DNA of 64,000 bases from Nonlabens sp. (GCF_018401815.1 NZ_JAGYKG010000002.1:248001-312000), one strand, 5' to 3'. Positions 9,429 to 18,768 are shown, numbered from the stretch's first letter. Notes: a model not told the origin generated them from the letters alone. Numbers and translations are program-made.

Positions 9429-11330
9429 ATGGTTGAGGTAAGAGCACACAGTCGTTTTACAGATTTTGACATCGATTTGTTCAAAAGCGGTAAGCATTAT
9501 CGATTGTATGAGAAATTTGGTTCTCACGTCATAACACTTGGTGGAGTAGAAGGAACTTATTTTGCGGTTTGGGCACCTAGTGCCAAAAGTGTTTCTGTGA
9601 TTGGAGACTTTAATTTTTGGACAGAAAATGAACACCAACTCTTTGTCAGGTGGGACAGTAGTGGTATTTGGGAAGGTTTTATTGCGGGAGTAAAACACGG
9701 TGCGACCTATAAATATAAAATACACTCTTCACATAACGATAGGGTAACAGAAAAGGCCGATCCCTACGCACGTCGTTATGAACATCCACCTCGTACGGCT
9801 AGTGTGGTATATGATTACCAACCCAAATGGAATGATCATAAATGGATGAAGTCGCGCAAGAAAAACAACGCGCTTGATGCCCCCATCTCGGTATATGAGG
9901 TTCATTTAGGCAGTTGGAAACGCAAGATAGAGGAAGATAGGAGTTTGAGTTACCACGAGCTGTCGTTGGATTTGGTAGCTTACGCGAAAGAGATGCAATT
10001 CACTCATATCGAGTTCATGCCAGTCATGGAGTTCCCTTACGATCCTTCTTGGGGCTATCAAATCACCGGCTATTTTGCCCCTACAGCAAGATTTGGTTAT
10101 CCAGAAGAATTCCAAGAGCTGGTCAACGCTTGTCACAATGCAGGTCTGGGAGTTATATTAGACTGGGTGCCTTCACATTTTCCTGAAGATGCACATGGCT
10201 TAGGTTATTTTGACGGGACACATTTGTACGAGCATCCTGATAAAAAAAGAGGCTACCATCCCGACTGGAAATCCTTGATCTTTAATTATGGCCGCAATGA
10301 AGTAAAAAGCTTTCTGATTTCTAATGCACTTTTTTGGCTGGATCACTATCATATTGATGGATTGAGAGTGGATGCGGTTGCCAGTATGCTGTTTTTAGAT
10401 TACTCCAGAGAAGAAGGAGAGTGGGAACCCAATGGTTACGGCGGAAGAGAAAATCTTGAGGCTATTGCCTTTCTAAAAGAAATGAACGAAGCTGTTTATC
10501 TTAATTATCCAGATACTCAAACTATTGCTGAGGAAAGCACGAGTTTTCCTATGGTAAGCACGCCTACTTCAGAAGGAGGACTGGGTTTTGGGATGAAATG
10601 GATGATGGGATGGATGCACGATACATTGGAGTATTTCAAAAAAGAACCTATTTACCGGTGTCATCATCAAGACGACTTGACCTTCTCGATGACCTATGCC
10701 TTTACAGAGAATTTTATGTTGCCCTTATCTCATGACGAAGTGGTTTACGGTAAAAGCACTATACTGGGAAGAATGCCAGGAGACGAATGGCAGAAATTTG
10801 CAAATCTGAGGGTGCTATTTTCTTATATGTTCACGCATCCAGGAGCTAAATTGATGATGATGGGATCTGAATTTGGACAACATGAGGAATGGGATTTTAA
10901 CAGAAGCCTCGATTGGCACCTGACTCAATACGCACCTCATCAAGGTATTCAAGAACTGGTGAAAGACTTGAACCAACTTTATAAAAATGAAAAGGCCTTG
11001 TACGAGAAGCAATTTAGTAGCGACGGCTTTGAATGGATTTCTTATGAAGATCACCAAAATTCTGTGATCAGTTATATCAGGAAAGGGCGAAAATCTCATC
11101 TTGTTGTGGTATGTCATATGACCCCCGTGGCAAGAGATCATTACCGCATAGGATTACCTACTAATAAGAAGTATAAATTGCTGTTTAATAGTGATGATTC
11201 TAAATATGGTGGCTCCAACTTTAAAGTTAAAAAGTCCCTTACTCCTCAAGAAAAAGAGTGGCAAAATAGAAAGCAATCTGTCGCGTTGCAATTGCCGCCT
11301 TTAGGAGTTTTGGTTTATGGAATCTCATAA
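9429..11330 (+). CDS. glgB: 1,4-alpha-glucan branching enzyme (GH13)
   Basis: GlgB introduces alpha-1,6 branches into glycogen. The N-terminal CBM48 (about residues 25-120, FAVWAPSAKSVSVIGDFNFW) is followed by the GH13 barrel with HFPEDAHGLGYFDGTHLYEH, the nucleophile region GLRVDAVASM (Asp315), the acid region AEESTSFP (Glu368/369) and LSHDEVVYGK, then a C-terminal beta domain. At 633 residues it is the short branching-enzyme type with one N-terminal module. It is third in the glgA-glgC-glgB operon, 3 nt after glgC. Confidence 0.97.
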   Translation: MVEVRAHSRFTDFDIDLFKSGKHYRLYEKFGSHVITLGGVEGTYFAVWAPSAKSVSVIGDFNFWTENEHQLFVRWDSSGIWEGFIAGVKHGATYKYKIHSSHNDRVTEKADPYARRYEHPPRTASVVYDYQPKWNDHKWMKSRKKNNALDAPISVYEVHLGSWKRKIEEDRSLSYHELSLDLVAYAKEMQFTHIEFMPVMEFPYDPSWGYQITGYFAPTARFGYPEEFQELVNACHNAGLGVILDWVPSHFPEDAHGLGYFDGTHLYEHPDKKRGYHPDWKSLIFNYGRNEVKSFLISNALFWLDHYHIDGLRVDAVASMLFLDYSREEGEWEPNGYGGRENLEAIAFLKEMNEAVYLNYPDTQTIAEESTSFPMVSTPTSEGGLGFGMKWMMGWMHDTLEYFKKEPIYRCHHQDDLTFSMTYAFTENFMLPLSHDEVVYGKSTILGRMPGDEWQKFANLRVLFSYMFTHPGAKLMMMGSEFGQHEEWDFNRSLDWHLTQYAPHQGIQELVKDLNQLYKNEKALYEKQFSSDGFEWISYEDHQNSVISYIRKGRKSHLVVVCHMTPVARDHYRIGLPTNKKYKLLFNSDDSKYGGSNFKVKKSLTPQEKEWQNRKQSVALQLPPLGVLVYGIS

Positions 11331-11708
11331 GGGTGCCATATGTCAAGAGGACTGCCCATAGCACTTCATTTTTTCCTTTTCCTTGAATGCGGTTCGAGAA
11401 GTCAATTACATCGCTTTGACCTGCTTTTAAGCAGTCTTTTATGTTGATGGAGTATATTTTTATAGGGAAACCGCCTTATAACCTTGGTTCGTAAGCAAAA
11501 GCCTTATGCAAATTTCAATTTTGAATGATGGATATTATCGATTGTTGTGAATCTCATAATTCTAAGTCCTTATTTTGTCAAATCCACAAGGACTAAGCGG
11601 GAGTAACTATCTGCTATTTAACAACCTGATTCATCAATATTTTTCATAATTTAGATTTTAGGAGTAGGAGTTAAAGATTATCCTTAAAATATTGAATTTC
11701 ATCATTTT
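11331..11708. other. 378-bp spacer between glgB and the GH31 gene
   Basis: A weak hairpin (ctgct/agcag at 11421-11434, then tctttt) could terminate the glg operon. I see no gene, repeat or convincing TAnnTTTG promoter in the rest. Confidence 0.4.
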
Positions 11709-14111
11709 ATGATTACAAATACAGAATTATACAGTCAAGGCAATGTGTTTCCAGGTAAATTAACCTCTTTTGATCATGTCGTAGATACCTTGACCTTTTA
11801 TGCCGATAATGGGGTGATCTTGCGGGTACAAATCTTTCGGGACAGCTTGATACGTTTTAAATATGGAACGGGTGGAAAACTTGAAAAGGATTTTTCATAT
11901 GCAGTTGAGGCCACTAGTAATAGAGGGTATAATAAGTTAAGTGTTGTTGAAAAAAATAATTATTACGAAATTATTACTTCAAAGATCGTTTGTCATATTG
12001 CAAAAGCAGATTTAAAATCGCGCATTTTTGATTTGACCGGAAAAATTATTTGTGAAGATGAATTAGGCTTTCACTATGAGGAGAGTTATGAGTATGGCGG
12101 TGAGGTAGTTAAGATGTCCAAAAAAGCACAACCTGGTGAGAGTTATTACGGTCTTGGCGATAAGCCAGCAGATAATAATTTGCGTGCCAAAAGGTTTGAA
12201 ATGTGGGGGACAGATCAGTATGCTTTTGGTAAACACACCGACCCACTCTATAAGAACATCCCTTTTTACATAGGGCTTCAAAACAAAATTGCCTACGGGA
12301 TTTTCTTTGACAATACCTTCAGATCCTTCTTTGATTTTGCACAAGAGCGGCATCATGTCACCAGCTTCTGGGCACAAGGGGGAACTATGGATTATTATTT
12401 TATTTATGGCCCAGACTTGAATAGCGTAGTTAGTGGTTATACTGAGCTTACCGGTAAACCAGAATTGCCTCCTTTGTGGGCGCTTGGTTTCCACCAGTGT
12501 AAATGGAGTTACTATCCAGAAAGCAATGTAAGGGAAATCACTTCAAAATTTCGAGAGTTACAAATTCCTTGTGATGCGATTTATTTGGATATTGACTATA
12601 TGGACGGCTTCCGCTGTTTTACTTGGGATAAGGAGAAGTTTCCTAACCCTACAAAGATGATTAGCGACCTAAGAGAAGATGGGTTTAAGACCATCGCGAT
12701 TATAGATCCAGGAATCAAGGTGGACCCAGACTATTATGTCTATAAAGAAGCTATGGAAAACGATTACTTCTGTAAACGTGCTGATGGTCCTTATATGAAA
12801 GGAAAGGTGTGGCCTGGAGAATGTTATTTTCCAGATTATACCAACCCTAAAGTAAGAACTTGGTGGGCAGATTTATTCAAAGGGCTGATTGCAGATAATG
12901 GACTTGCCGGAATCTGGAATGATATGAATGAGCCGGCAGTGATGGAAGTTCCTAATAAGACCTTCCCAAATGATGTGCGTCATGATTTTGATGGGCATCC
13001 TTGCTCTCACAGAAAAGCCCACAATGTCTATGGTGCGCAAATGGCTCGTGCGACTTATGAAGGCGTTAAAAAATATATATATCCTAAACGTCCGTTTGTG
13101 ATTACAAGATCGGCTTATTCAGGAACACAGCGTTACACTTCCAGCTGGTTTGGTGATAACGTAGCCACTTGGGAACATTTAAGCATCGCAAATCTTCAAG
13201 CACAACGCATGGCGCTATCAGGAATGTCTTTTACAGGATCTGATATAGGTGGTTTTGCAGAGCAGCCTACAGGGGAGCTTTTTGTTAGGTGGATAGCACT
13301 TGGTGTTTTTCACCCTTTTTGTCGTGTGCATTCTAGTGGTGATCACGGAGATCAAGAACCGTGGACATTTGATGAAGACGTGACAAATATCACTAGAAAA
13401 TTTATTGAACTGCGCTATAAGTTACTTCCATACCTTTACACGGCCTTTTGGCAATATGCCGAAGAAGGAACTCCGATGTTGAAATCTCTGGTATTATATG
13501 ATCAAGAGGATGCACAAACACACTATAGAAATGACGAATTTATTTTCGGAAATCAAATCCTGGTTTGCCCCATATTAGAGCCTAATGCAAAAGGTCGCAG
13601 AATGTACATACCTCGAGGAGAATGGTGCAACTTTTGGACTCGTGAAACGATTACTGGTGGAAAAGAGGCCTGGGTGGATGCCGATATCGATGAGATTCCT
13701 TTATTTGTTAAAACAGGCTCCATTATTCCGAGATATCCAGTTATGCAGTATGTTGGTGAGAAGAAAATAGATTTTTTAACTTTAGACGTGTATTATACCA
13801 TAGGCACAGAAAAGTCTATTGTTTATGAAGATGCAGCAGATGGTTATGATTACAAAAAAGGCCGTTTTAGTCTTAGAAATCTAAGTTTTAAAGGCAAGGA
13901 AAAGGAAGTCATCATCTCTCAATATAAAGACGGAAAGTATGCAACAGAATATGAAACCCTGCGGTTTAACTTTATAGGATTACCATTTGAAATTAACTAT
14001 ATTGAAGTAGATAATGTAAAAGTTTCATTTAAAGAATTGAAATACGATCCAAAAACTCAAACCCTATATGTGGATAAGAATTTTGGAGAGTTGCATATTG
14101 TAGGGAATTAA
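11709..14111 (+). CDS. GH31 family alpha-glucosidase
   Basis: This 800-residue glycoside hydrolase of family GH31 shows the N-terminal beta domain, the barrel with PPLWALGFHQCKWSYYPE, the nucleophile motif GIWNDMNEP (Asp405) and the acid/base motif FGDNVATWEHL (Asp483), then a C-terminal domain (GKGRRMYIPRGEW-like). GH31 members here hydrolyse terminal alpha-glucosidic bonds; position beside the glycogen operon suggests breakdown of maltodextrins or glycogen. No signal peptide is seen, so the enzyme is probably cytoplasmic. The exact substrate cannot be read from the sequence. Confidence 0.93.
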   Translation: MITNTELYSQGNVFPGKLTSFDHVVDTLTFYADNGVILRVQIFRDSLIRFKYGTGGKLEKDFSYAVEATSNRGYNKLSVVEKNNYYEIITSKIVCHIAKADLKSRIFDLTGKIICEDELGFHYEESYEYGGEVVKMSKKAQPGESYYGLGDKPADNNLRAKRFEMWGTDQYAFGKHTDPLYKNIPFYIGLQNKIAYGIFFDNTFRSFFDFAQERHHVTSFWAQGGTMDYYFIYGPDLNSVVSGYTELTGKPELPPLWALGFHQCKWSYYPESNVREITSKFRELQIPCDAIYLDIDYMDGFRCFTWDKEKFPNPTKMISDLREDGFKTIAIIDPGIKVDPDYYVYKEAMENDYFCKRADGPYMKGKVWPGECYFPDYTNPKVRTWWADLFKGLIADNGLAGIWNDMNEPAVMEVPNKTFPNDVRHDFDGHPCSHRKAHNVYGAQMARATYEGVKKYIYPKRPFVITRSAYSGTQRYTSSWFGDNVATWEHLSIANLQAQRMALSGMSFTGSDIGGFAEQPTGELFVRWIALGVFHPFCRVHSSGDHGDQEPWTFDEDVTNITRKFIELRYKLLPYLYTAFWQYAEEGTPMLKSLVLYDQEDAQTHYRNDEFIFGNQILVCPILEPNAKGRRMYIPRGEWCNFWTRETITGGKEAWVDADIDEIPLFVKTGSIIPRYPVMQYVGEKKIDFLTLDVYYTIGTEKSIVYEDAADGYDYKKGRFSLRNLSFKGKEKEVIISQYKDGKYATEYETLRFNFIGLPFEINYIEVDNVKVSFKELKYDPKTQTLYVDKNFGELHIVGN

Positions 14112-14186
14112 CATTCCCTAGTCTTAATAGCAGAACAGATATACAGAAGTTTCTGTTATTTTACAACTATTTTTGTTCGGTATTTT

Positions 14187-14218
14187 TGTTGTTCCGCTTT
14201 CGCGAAAGCGGAACAACA
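14187..14218. repeat. GCTTTCGCGAAAGC palindrome, copy 3 (32-bp, intergenic)
   Basis: A perfect 32-bp palindrome with the core at 14196-14209 lies between the convergent GH31 and lysR genes. T-rich DNA on the left and TT on the right mean it may also serve as a two-way terminator. Confidence 0.9.
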
Positions 14219-14245
14219 TTTCTAAATGACCTGATATTATTTTAT

Positions 14246-15169
14246 TTAATCGGATACCACCCAATCAAAATATTTTGAGGTAATATGATCTTTATTCTTT
14301 AAGAGGTATTCTTTAAAGGCAATCGCGGCTGGGGATAGTTTTTTCTTCTTTAACCAGATGAGGTTCCATTGTGTTTGTATGGGCAGTCCTTTGTAAGGAA
14401 TAACGCTGATATCCCCTTTTTCTACAGCATTTCTAATGCCAATCATAGGCATGATAGAATAACCTATACCAGCAATTACTGCCTGCTTGAGAGCTTCATT
14501 AGAAGTTAATTCTATTTTTTTGTTGGCAAGCAGATTTTTCCCTTGAATAAAATTTTCCATGGCATTCCTAGTGGCAGATCCCTGCTCTCTATACAACAAA
14601 GGCTCTTCTGAAAAAATCAACTCTTTTTTTCCTTTCCTGTTTTTTTCCCTATCAGAGCTGCCGACAAGGTATAATTCGTTTTTCATCAGAGGCAAAGTAT
14701 CTAGATCAAGATGATCAGGCAATACAGATACTAAAGCAAAATCTACTTTATTCTCTTCTAGATCATGAATGACATTTTTTTTATTAGTCACATCCATAGA
14801 GAATTCTACGCTTGTATGTTGGTTTAAAAATCCAGAAAGAAAGTAAGGCATTACGTATTTTCCGGTGGAAACAATAGATAGTTTTAGTTTACCCGCTAGT
14901 TTGCCTTGATATTGATTGGTCTTATAATCGATAACTTGTACTTCTTCGAGAATACGTAAGGCAACATCGGCAATCTCTTTACCGAAATCAGTCACATAAA
15001 GCTGGCGTCCGATCACCTCTGTTAAAGGAATAGGAAACTGATCTTGAAACTTTTTGAGTTGAATAGAAACTGCTGGCTGGGTAAGAAACAAAGCCTCAGA
15101 AGCTTTGGTAATACTCCGTTTTTCTACAATTTGAAGAAATATCTGTAGCTGATGTAAGGTATAATGCAT
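14246..15169 (-). CDS. LysR-family regulator (CbbR/CmpR-like position)
   Basis: The 307-residue protein has the N-terminal LysR winged helix-turn-helix (LHQLQIFLQIVEKRSITKASEALFLTQPAVSIQLKKFQ) and a two-lobe periplasmic-binding-like effector domain with the family pattern NEALKQAVIAGIGYSIMP. It is divergent from the small-protein/SbtA operon with a 93-bp shared control region, the usual arrangement in which a LysR protein regulates its neighbour. By analogy with CbbR and CmpR it may sense inorganic carbon status, but that is inference from context. A TAnnTTTG box lies 24 nt upstream of its start. Confidence 0.9.
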   Translation of the reverse strand: MHYTLHQLQIFLQIVEKRSITKASEALFLTQPAVSIQLKKFQDQFPIPLTEVIGRQLYVTDFGKEIADVALRILEEVQVIDYKTNQYQGKLAGKLKLSIVSTGKYVMPYFLSGFLNQHTSVEFSMDVTNKKNVIHDLEENKVDFALVSVLPDHLDLDTLPLMKNELYLVGSSDREKNRKGKKELIFSEEPLLYREQGSATRNAMENFIQGKNLLANKKIELTSNEALKQAVIAGIGYSIMPMIGIRNAVEKGDISVIPYKGLPIQTQWNLIWLKKKKLSPAAIAFKEYLLKNKDHITSKYFDWVVSD

Positions 15170-15193
15170 AATTAATTCTTATGAACTTCATTA

Positions 15194-15201
15194 CAAATAT
15201 A
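15194..15201 (-). promoter_or_regulatory. -7 promoter box for the lysR gene
   Basis: Read on the minus strand this is TATATTTG, a full match to the Bacteroidota TAnnTTTG box. No TTG at the -33 spacing was found. Confidence 0.55.
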
Positions 15202-15209
15202 AATAAAAA

Positions 15210-15251
15210 TTAATGAGTGTATGTTTGCATATTTGCAGTGTCACTAATTAA
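15210..15251. promoter_or_regulatory. possible LysR operator: inverted repeat in the divergent spacer
   Basis: Arms TTAATGAGTG (15210-15219) and CACTAATTAA (15242-15251) are inverted with one mismatch and flank the plus-strand -7 box TATGTTTG. LysR proteins commonly bind imperfect inverted repeats in such divergent spacers. Confidence 0.45.
15220..15227 (+). promoter_or_regulatory. -7 promoter box for the sbtA operon
   Basis: TATGTTTG matches TAnnTTTG and lies 35 nt before the first ATG of the operon. It is embedded in the inverted repeat at 15210-15251. Confidence 0.55.
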
Positions 15252-15262
15252 AAAGACAACAC

Positions 15263-15541
15263 ATGTCGCATCAAATTAATTCAAAAGATACTTCAGAAAG
15301 CTCTTTAACAACTGACGATTCATTTAACCGGTTGGCAACTATCTATTTGTACCCCATCACTCAAGTTATGAGGTATCTGGGTATAGTTATTTTGAGTAGT
15401 GCATATATTGTGGTGACTGCCGTCTGTTTAATTCAAGGTCACTCCATGTTATCTTATTTGCTATTGCCCATAGGCATAGTTCTTTTGATTCTTTTCATTG
15501 GTATGTTATCTAAAATAACAACAAAAATTAATTTAAAATGA
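15263..15541 (+). CDS. small membrane protein ahead of sbtA, unknown
   Basis: The 92-residue protein has a soluble N-terminal third (rich in Ser, Thr, Asp) and two hydrophobic segments (about residues 38-60 and 64-84), so it is probably a two-pass inner-membrane protein. I recognise no named family. It is first in a three-gene operon with the next small protein (4-nt ATGA overlap) and the bicarbonate transporter, so an accessory or assembly role for the transporter is a reasonable inference. Its start lies just after the LysR-regulated promoter. Confidence 0.75.
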   Translation: MSHQINSKDTSESSLTTDDSFNRLATIYLYPITQVMRYLGIVILSSAYIVVTAVCLIQGHSMLSYLLLPIGIVLLILFIGMLSKITTKINLK

Positions 15542-15831
15542 AAACCATTAAGGAAGTTATAAATAAAGTACAGCTGGTAGACGGCGTATTCACAGCCTCA
15601 GAAGCCTCAGATATTGTAAGTAATCTAATAGAAGAAAAAATTAATTTTCACAAATTACACCGGCTTTCCTTATCTGAAGGCAACATTAACAGTGACACGG
15701 GTTATGATGACAGTCGTGTTATCGAGCTAACTGCCGACAGAAAGGAACTGAAGCAGCTATGTCGTGAGGCTCGATTGACGGGTAAGAAGATCAAAATTAA
15801 CGGAATTCTTGAAATAGAGGTTATTGACTAA
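15538..15831 (+). CDS. small soluble protein ahead of sbtA, unknown
   Basis: The 97-residue protein is predicted soluble, with an N-terminal helical part (GVFTASEASDIVSNLIEEKINFHKLHRLS) and a basic C-terminal part (DRKELKQLCREARLTGKKIKINGILEIEVID). Its start overlaps the previous gene by 4 nt and sbtA follows after 24 nt. In cyanobacteria SbtA is paired with a PII-like regulator, SbtB; this protein is similar in size and position but I see no PII signature, so any regulatory role is only a hypothesis. Confidence 0.78.
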   Translation: MKTIKEVINKVQLVDGVFTASEASDIVSNLIEEKINFHKLHRLSLSEGNINSDTGYDDSRVIELTADRKELKQLCREARLTGKKIKINGILEIEVID

Positions 15832-15855
15832 TTAATACCATCCCAAATATTTTTT

Positions 15856-16815
15856 ATGGATTTACATCTCTTGACAGACAATTTGTCAAACCCCGCGCTG
15901 CTATTTTTTATTTTAGGTTTATTTGCTTCCCAAGTCAAAAGTGATCTTGAGATTCCTAAAAATTCTTCAAAGTTCATATCTCTTTATTTATTATTTGCCA
16001 TTGGTTTTAAGGGGGGTCAAGAGCTTGCTCACAGTGTATTTACAGCTGATATTTATTGGGCTGTTTTTATGGGAATTGGATTAGCGATCATTGTTCCGTT
16101 ATATACGTTTTTTATTCTCAGGCTTAAATTTTCTATCGAGAATGCAGGGGCCATTGCCGCTGCTTACGGATCTGTAAGCGCGGTGACCTTTGTTACCGCT
16201 ATAAGTTACTTAGAAATGGAGGGCATACCATTTGGTGGGCATATGGTTGCCGTTATGGCCTTAATGGAAGCACCTTCGATAATTGTTGGGGTGTTATTAA
16301 TGAGCTTTTGTTCTAAAAAAGAAGAACGTTCTAGGAGTAAAATACTTGGCCTTGTTAGACATGCGCTAACAAATGGTAGTGTGCTTTTAATTTTAGGAAG
16401 TTTGCTCATTGGTTATATTGCTAGCGATGCACAAGCCGCGGGTATAGAACCCTTTACCACTGATCTTTTTAAGGGGTTTCTAGCTGTGTTTTTATTGGAT
16501 ATGGGAATCACTAGTGGTAAGAAAATAGGAGTCCTTATTAAGAAAGGATGGTTTGCATTAGTTTTTTCTATTCTCGTACCTCTAGTAAATGGCTGTGCAG
16601 TAGCGCTTCTATCTGGTTATTTGATAAGCGAAACAGGAGACCGATTGCTCATATCTATTTTGGCAGCTAGTGCCTCTTATATTGCGGTTCCTGCAGCGAT
16701 GAGAATTGCCGCCCCTAAGGCTAACCCCAGCCTTTACCTACCCATGGCGTTGGCTATAACATTCCCTTTAAACATTACCATTGGACTTCCGTTGTACTTG
16801 TACCTGATACAGTAA
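15856..16815 (+). CDS. sodium-dependent bicarbonate transporter (SbtA/DUF897 family)
   Basis: The 319-residue protein is almost entirely hydrophobic, with about ten membrane segments and the family hallmarks LSNPALLFFILGLFASQVKSDLEIP at the start, FIxLYLLFAIGFKGGQEL, and the paired repeat IAAAYGSVSAVTFVTA / ILAASASYIAVPAAMRIA. SbtA imports bicarbonate with sodium; in heterotrophic marine flavobacteria such transporters are thought to feed anaplerotic carboxylation, sometimes light-stimulated. It is the last gene of an operon with two small unknown proteins under a divergent LysR regulator. Confidence 0.9.
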   Translation: MDLHLLTDNLSNPALLFFILGLFASQVKSDLEIPKNSSKFISLYLLFAIGFKGGQELAHSVFTADIYWAVFMGIGLAIIVPLYTFFILRLKFSIENAGAIAAAYGSVSAVTFVTAISYLEMEGIPFGGHMVAVMALMEAPSIIVGVLLMSFCSKKEERSRSKILGLVRHALTNGSVLLILGSLLIGYIASDAQAAGIEPFTTDLFKGFLAVFLLDMGITSGKKIGVLIKKGWFALVFSILVPLVNGCAVALLSGYLISETGDRLLISILAASASYIAVPAAMRIAAPKANPSLYLPMALAITFPLNITIGLPLYLYLIQ

Positions 16816-16922
16816 GGGGCATACGGCTTTTTGGATGAGATTTTAAACCTGTTTTTTCTACGGTTACTTTTGGTTTGGAGTCCTTGTTACACCCTTCCTT
16901 TTCAACCTCTTTGAGGTGATTT

Positions 16923-17966
16923 TTAAGTTGGGCTTAGAATGCCTTTAATTTTTTCTGTCCAGTAGTCCATACTTGTTGAAGAAACATCTACCGCATTATT
17001 CTTTTTCCCATAGGGACGAAATTGTTCCATTCGGCCACTAAACAGTCCCAATGTAGGCACGCCAGAGGCACAAGCAAGGTGCATAATACCGCTATCGGCA
17101 CCTATAAAGATCTTGCAAGAAGCCATCACTGAAGCCATCTCATTGATGTCTTTGCTGTAAAAAGAAGTAGCTCTAAAATCAATTTGAGAAACATTTTCGT
17201 AAGGTAAAATTTCTACAATTTGATGATCAGGAAACGTAATTAATAAGTGCTGATAAAATGTAGCCCACCATTTTTTAGAATAACACTTATCGCCTGTAGC
17301 AAATGTGAAAATAGCGATGATGTTTTGAGTTGGTCCCATTAAAGACTCTAAAATATCCTTACCTTTTCTTAGCTCTTTATGGCTGCATTTAATATCTAAC
17401 ATAGGCACCGCTCGAGTCACCTTGGCATGTCCAGATCCATACAGTGCAGTACGCATAGCGATAACAGCTTCTTTTGCATGATGTATAGTTTGGGACGTTG
17501 TGTTTTCATCTTCCTTATATTCATAAATCTTATAACGAGCACGAGTAATTTTAGTGAGTAATTTACCTGATGAAGAACATTTAACGGTATTGATGATCAG
17601 GTCATATTTCTGAAATGGCATGTTTAACCAGATAGACACGTAACTTAAAATATTGTCAAAAGGCCTTTTGTGAAGAAGTATAAAATTAGTTAGGTTCTCG
17701 TAGTTTTTAAAAACAATTGGGGCTAGAGTTCCTTTGGCTAAAAAATCAATAGTAGCATTGGGAAAGGTAGTAGTGATTTCTTGAACAAGTGGAGTTGTGA
17801 GTAAAAGGTTTCCCAATCTATGGTTGGGACGTATGATCAATACCTTTTTGATTTTATTCAGATCTATGTTGCTGAGATCTTGTTTCTTTGTTTTGCTGCC
17901 TATTTGTCGAGTAATGGATCGAAATAAGTTTCTTCTCAACCTATCTATTGTCTTGGGGACTTTCAT
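16923..17966 (-). CDS. glycosyltransferase family 9 (heptosyltransferase-like)
   Basis: The 347-residue protein has the GT9 layout: an N-terminal Rossmann domain opening with KKVLIIRPNHRLGNLLLTTPLVQEI (about residues 37-61) and a C-terminal domain with the nucleotide-sugar signature FIGADSGIMHLACASGVPTLGLFSG. GT9 enzymes transfer ADP-heptose or related sugars during lipopolysaccharide core assembly at the inner membrane. The acceptor cannot be read. It stands alone on the minus strand, with no LPS genes adjacent. Confidence 0.88.
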   Translation of the reverse strand: MKVPKTIDRLRRNLFRSITRQIGSKTKKQDLSNIDLNKIKKVLIIRPNHRLGNLLLTTPLVQEITTTFPNATIDFLAKGTLAPIVFKNYENLTNFILLHKRPFDNILSYVSIWLNMPFQKYDLIINTVKCSSSGKLLTKITRARYKIYEYKEDENTTSQTIHHAKEAVIAMRTALYGSGHAKVTRAVPMLDIKCSHKELRKGKDILESLMGPTQNIIAIFTFATGDKCYSKKWWATFYQHLLITFPDHQIVEILPYENVSQIDFRATSFYSKDINEMASVMASCKIFIGADSGIMHLACASGVPTLGLFSGRMEQFRPYGKKNNAVDVSSTSMDYWTEKIKGILSPT

Positions 17967-18359
17967 GGGTTACTACAATTTTCTAATGTTGTAAATTTAA
18001 CAGTATTATTAGACACTATCTAAGATAATGTTGAGAGGTTTAAAGGCGGTAAAACAATTGAGATCTCACTATACGCCCTAACTCGCTTTCGCGAAAGCGA
18101 GGTTTTTTTAAAAATAAGCAGTCTTTACGGATTCCCATACGTTTACTAAGTTTCGAACACTTACTTTTGAACCAGATCATTATGTAAGAAAATTCGTATA
18201 AAATACGTGTCTATAGGGTCTAAATTTTGTGCTCGGTGTGGTAAAGGCTGATACCAGGTGCTATGGCTACAAGAAAAACAAAAACATCAACACAAAAGGA
18301 CGGAATATGCTGAACAAGTCCATAACAACTGAAGTAGGCGCTAATTAAATGATGACGTA
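17967..18359. other. 393-bp spacer between the GT9 and TM2 genes
   Basis: It contains palindrome copy 4 followed by a T run (18082-18109), and otherwise no gene or promoter box that I can support. Confidence 0.5.
18082..18109. repeat. GCTTTCGCGAAAGC palindrome, copy 4, with T run
   Basis: The 20-bp palindrome CTCGCTTTCGCGAAAGCGAG (18082-18101) is followed by G and seven T (18103-18109), giving a terminator-like shape on the plus strand although no plus-strand gene ends here. Confidence 0.85.
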
Positions 18360-18659
18360 ATGAGCAAACATTATTTACAATCGAAAGTAAAATCAACAGG
18401 AACCGCATACCTCTTTTTGTTTTTATTAGGAGCACACTATGCTTATCTAGGAAAATGGGGAATACAACTTTTGTATTGGTTTACACTCGGTGGTTTTGGA
18501 ATCTGGACATTAATTGACCTATTCACAATGTCAGGAAAAGTTAACAACTTCAACGCTGAAATTTTCCGACAAATTGAAGTAATTGAAAAAAAAGAGAACG
18601 ATGACCAGCACGCTAAAAATATCGCAATGATAGCTGCCGCTAATGGCAATAAAAAATAG
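18360..18659 (+). CDS. TM2 domain protein
   Basis: This 99-residue protein carries a TM2 domain (about residues 9-58): two hydrophobic helices with LFLFLLGAHYAYLGKWGIQLLYWFTLGGFGIWTLIDLF, the pattern of the family found in small bacterial and some eukaryotic membrane proteins. The C-terminal 40 residues are charged and helical (IEVIEKKENDDQHAKN). The molecular role of bacterial TM2 proteins is unknown. It is monocistronic and no promoter box was found. Confidence 0.85.
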   Translation: MSKHYLQSKVKSTGTAYLFLFLLGAHYAYLGKWGIQLLYWFTLGGFGIWTLIDLFTMSGKVNNFNAEIFRQIEVIEKKENDDQHAKNIAMIAAANGNKK

Positions 18660-18710
18660 GACGACCAATAGTTGTAAATGGGGAATATTTAATGATCATC
18701 TTTGTATTTT

Positions 18711-18758
18711 ACAACATAAAACCCTTGACAAGCGAGCTCGTCAAGGGTTTTATGTTGT
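18711..18758. terminator. strong hairpin next to the decayed tRNA copy
   Basis: A perfect 19-bp stem (18711-18729 with 18740-18758) and 10-nt loop, related in sequence to the hairpin at 18880-18908. It is the downstream end of the duplicated tRNA cassette and can also stop the plus-strand TM2 transcript. Confidence 0.7.
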
Positions 18759-18768
18759 GCCTCATAAA

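Noticed and set aside
12063..12494. A 143-codon open frame on the minus strand opposite the GH31 gene.
   Set aside because: It is antisense to a clear enzyme gene and looks like random sequence.
18262..18312. A 16-codon frame (MATRKTKTSTQKDGIC) ahead of the TM2 gene, considered as a leader peptide.
   Set aside because: It has no run of one codon type, no promoter box and no terminator after it, unlike the three attenuators.
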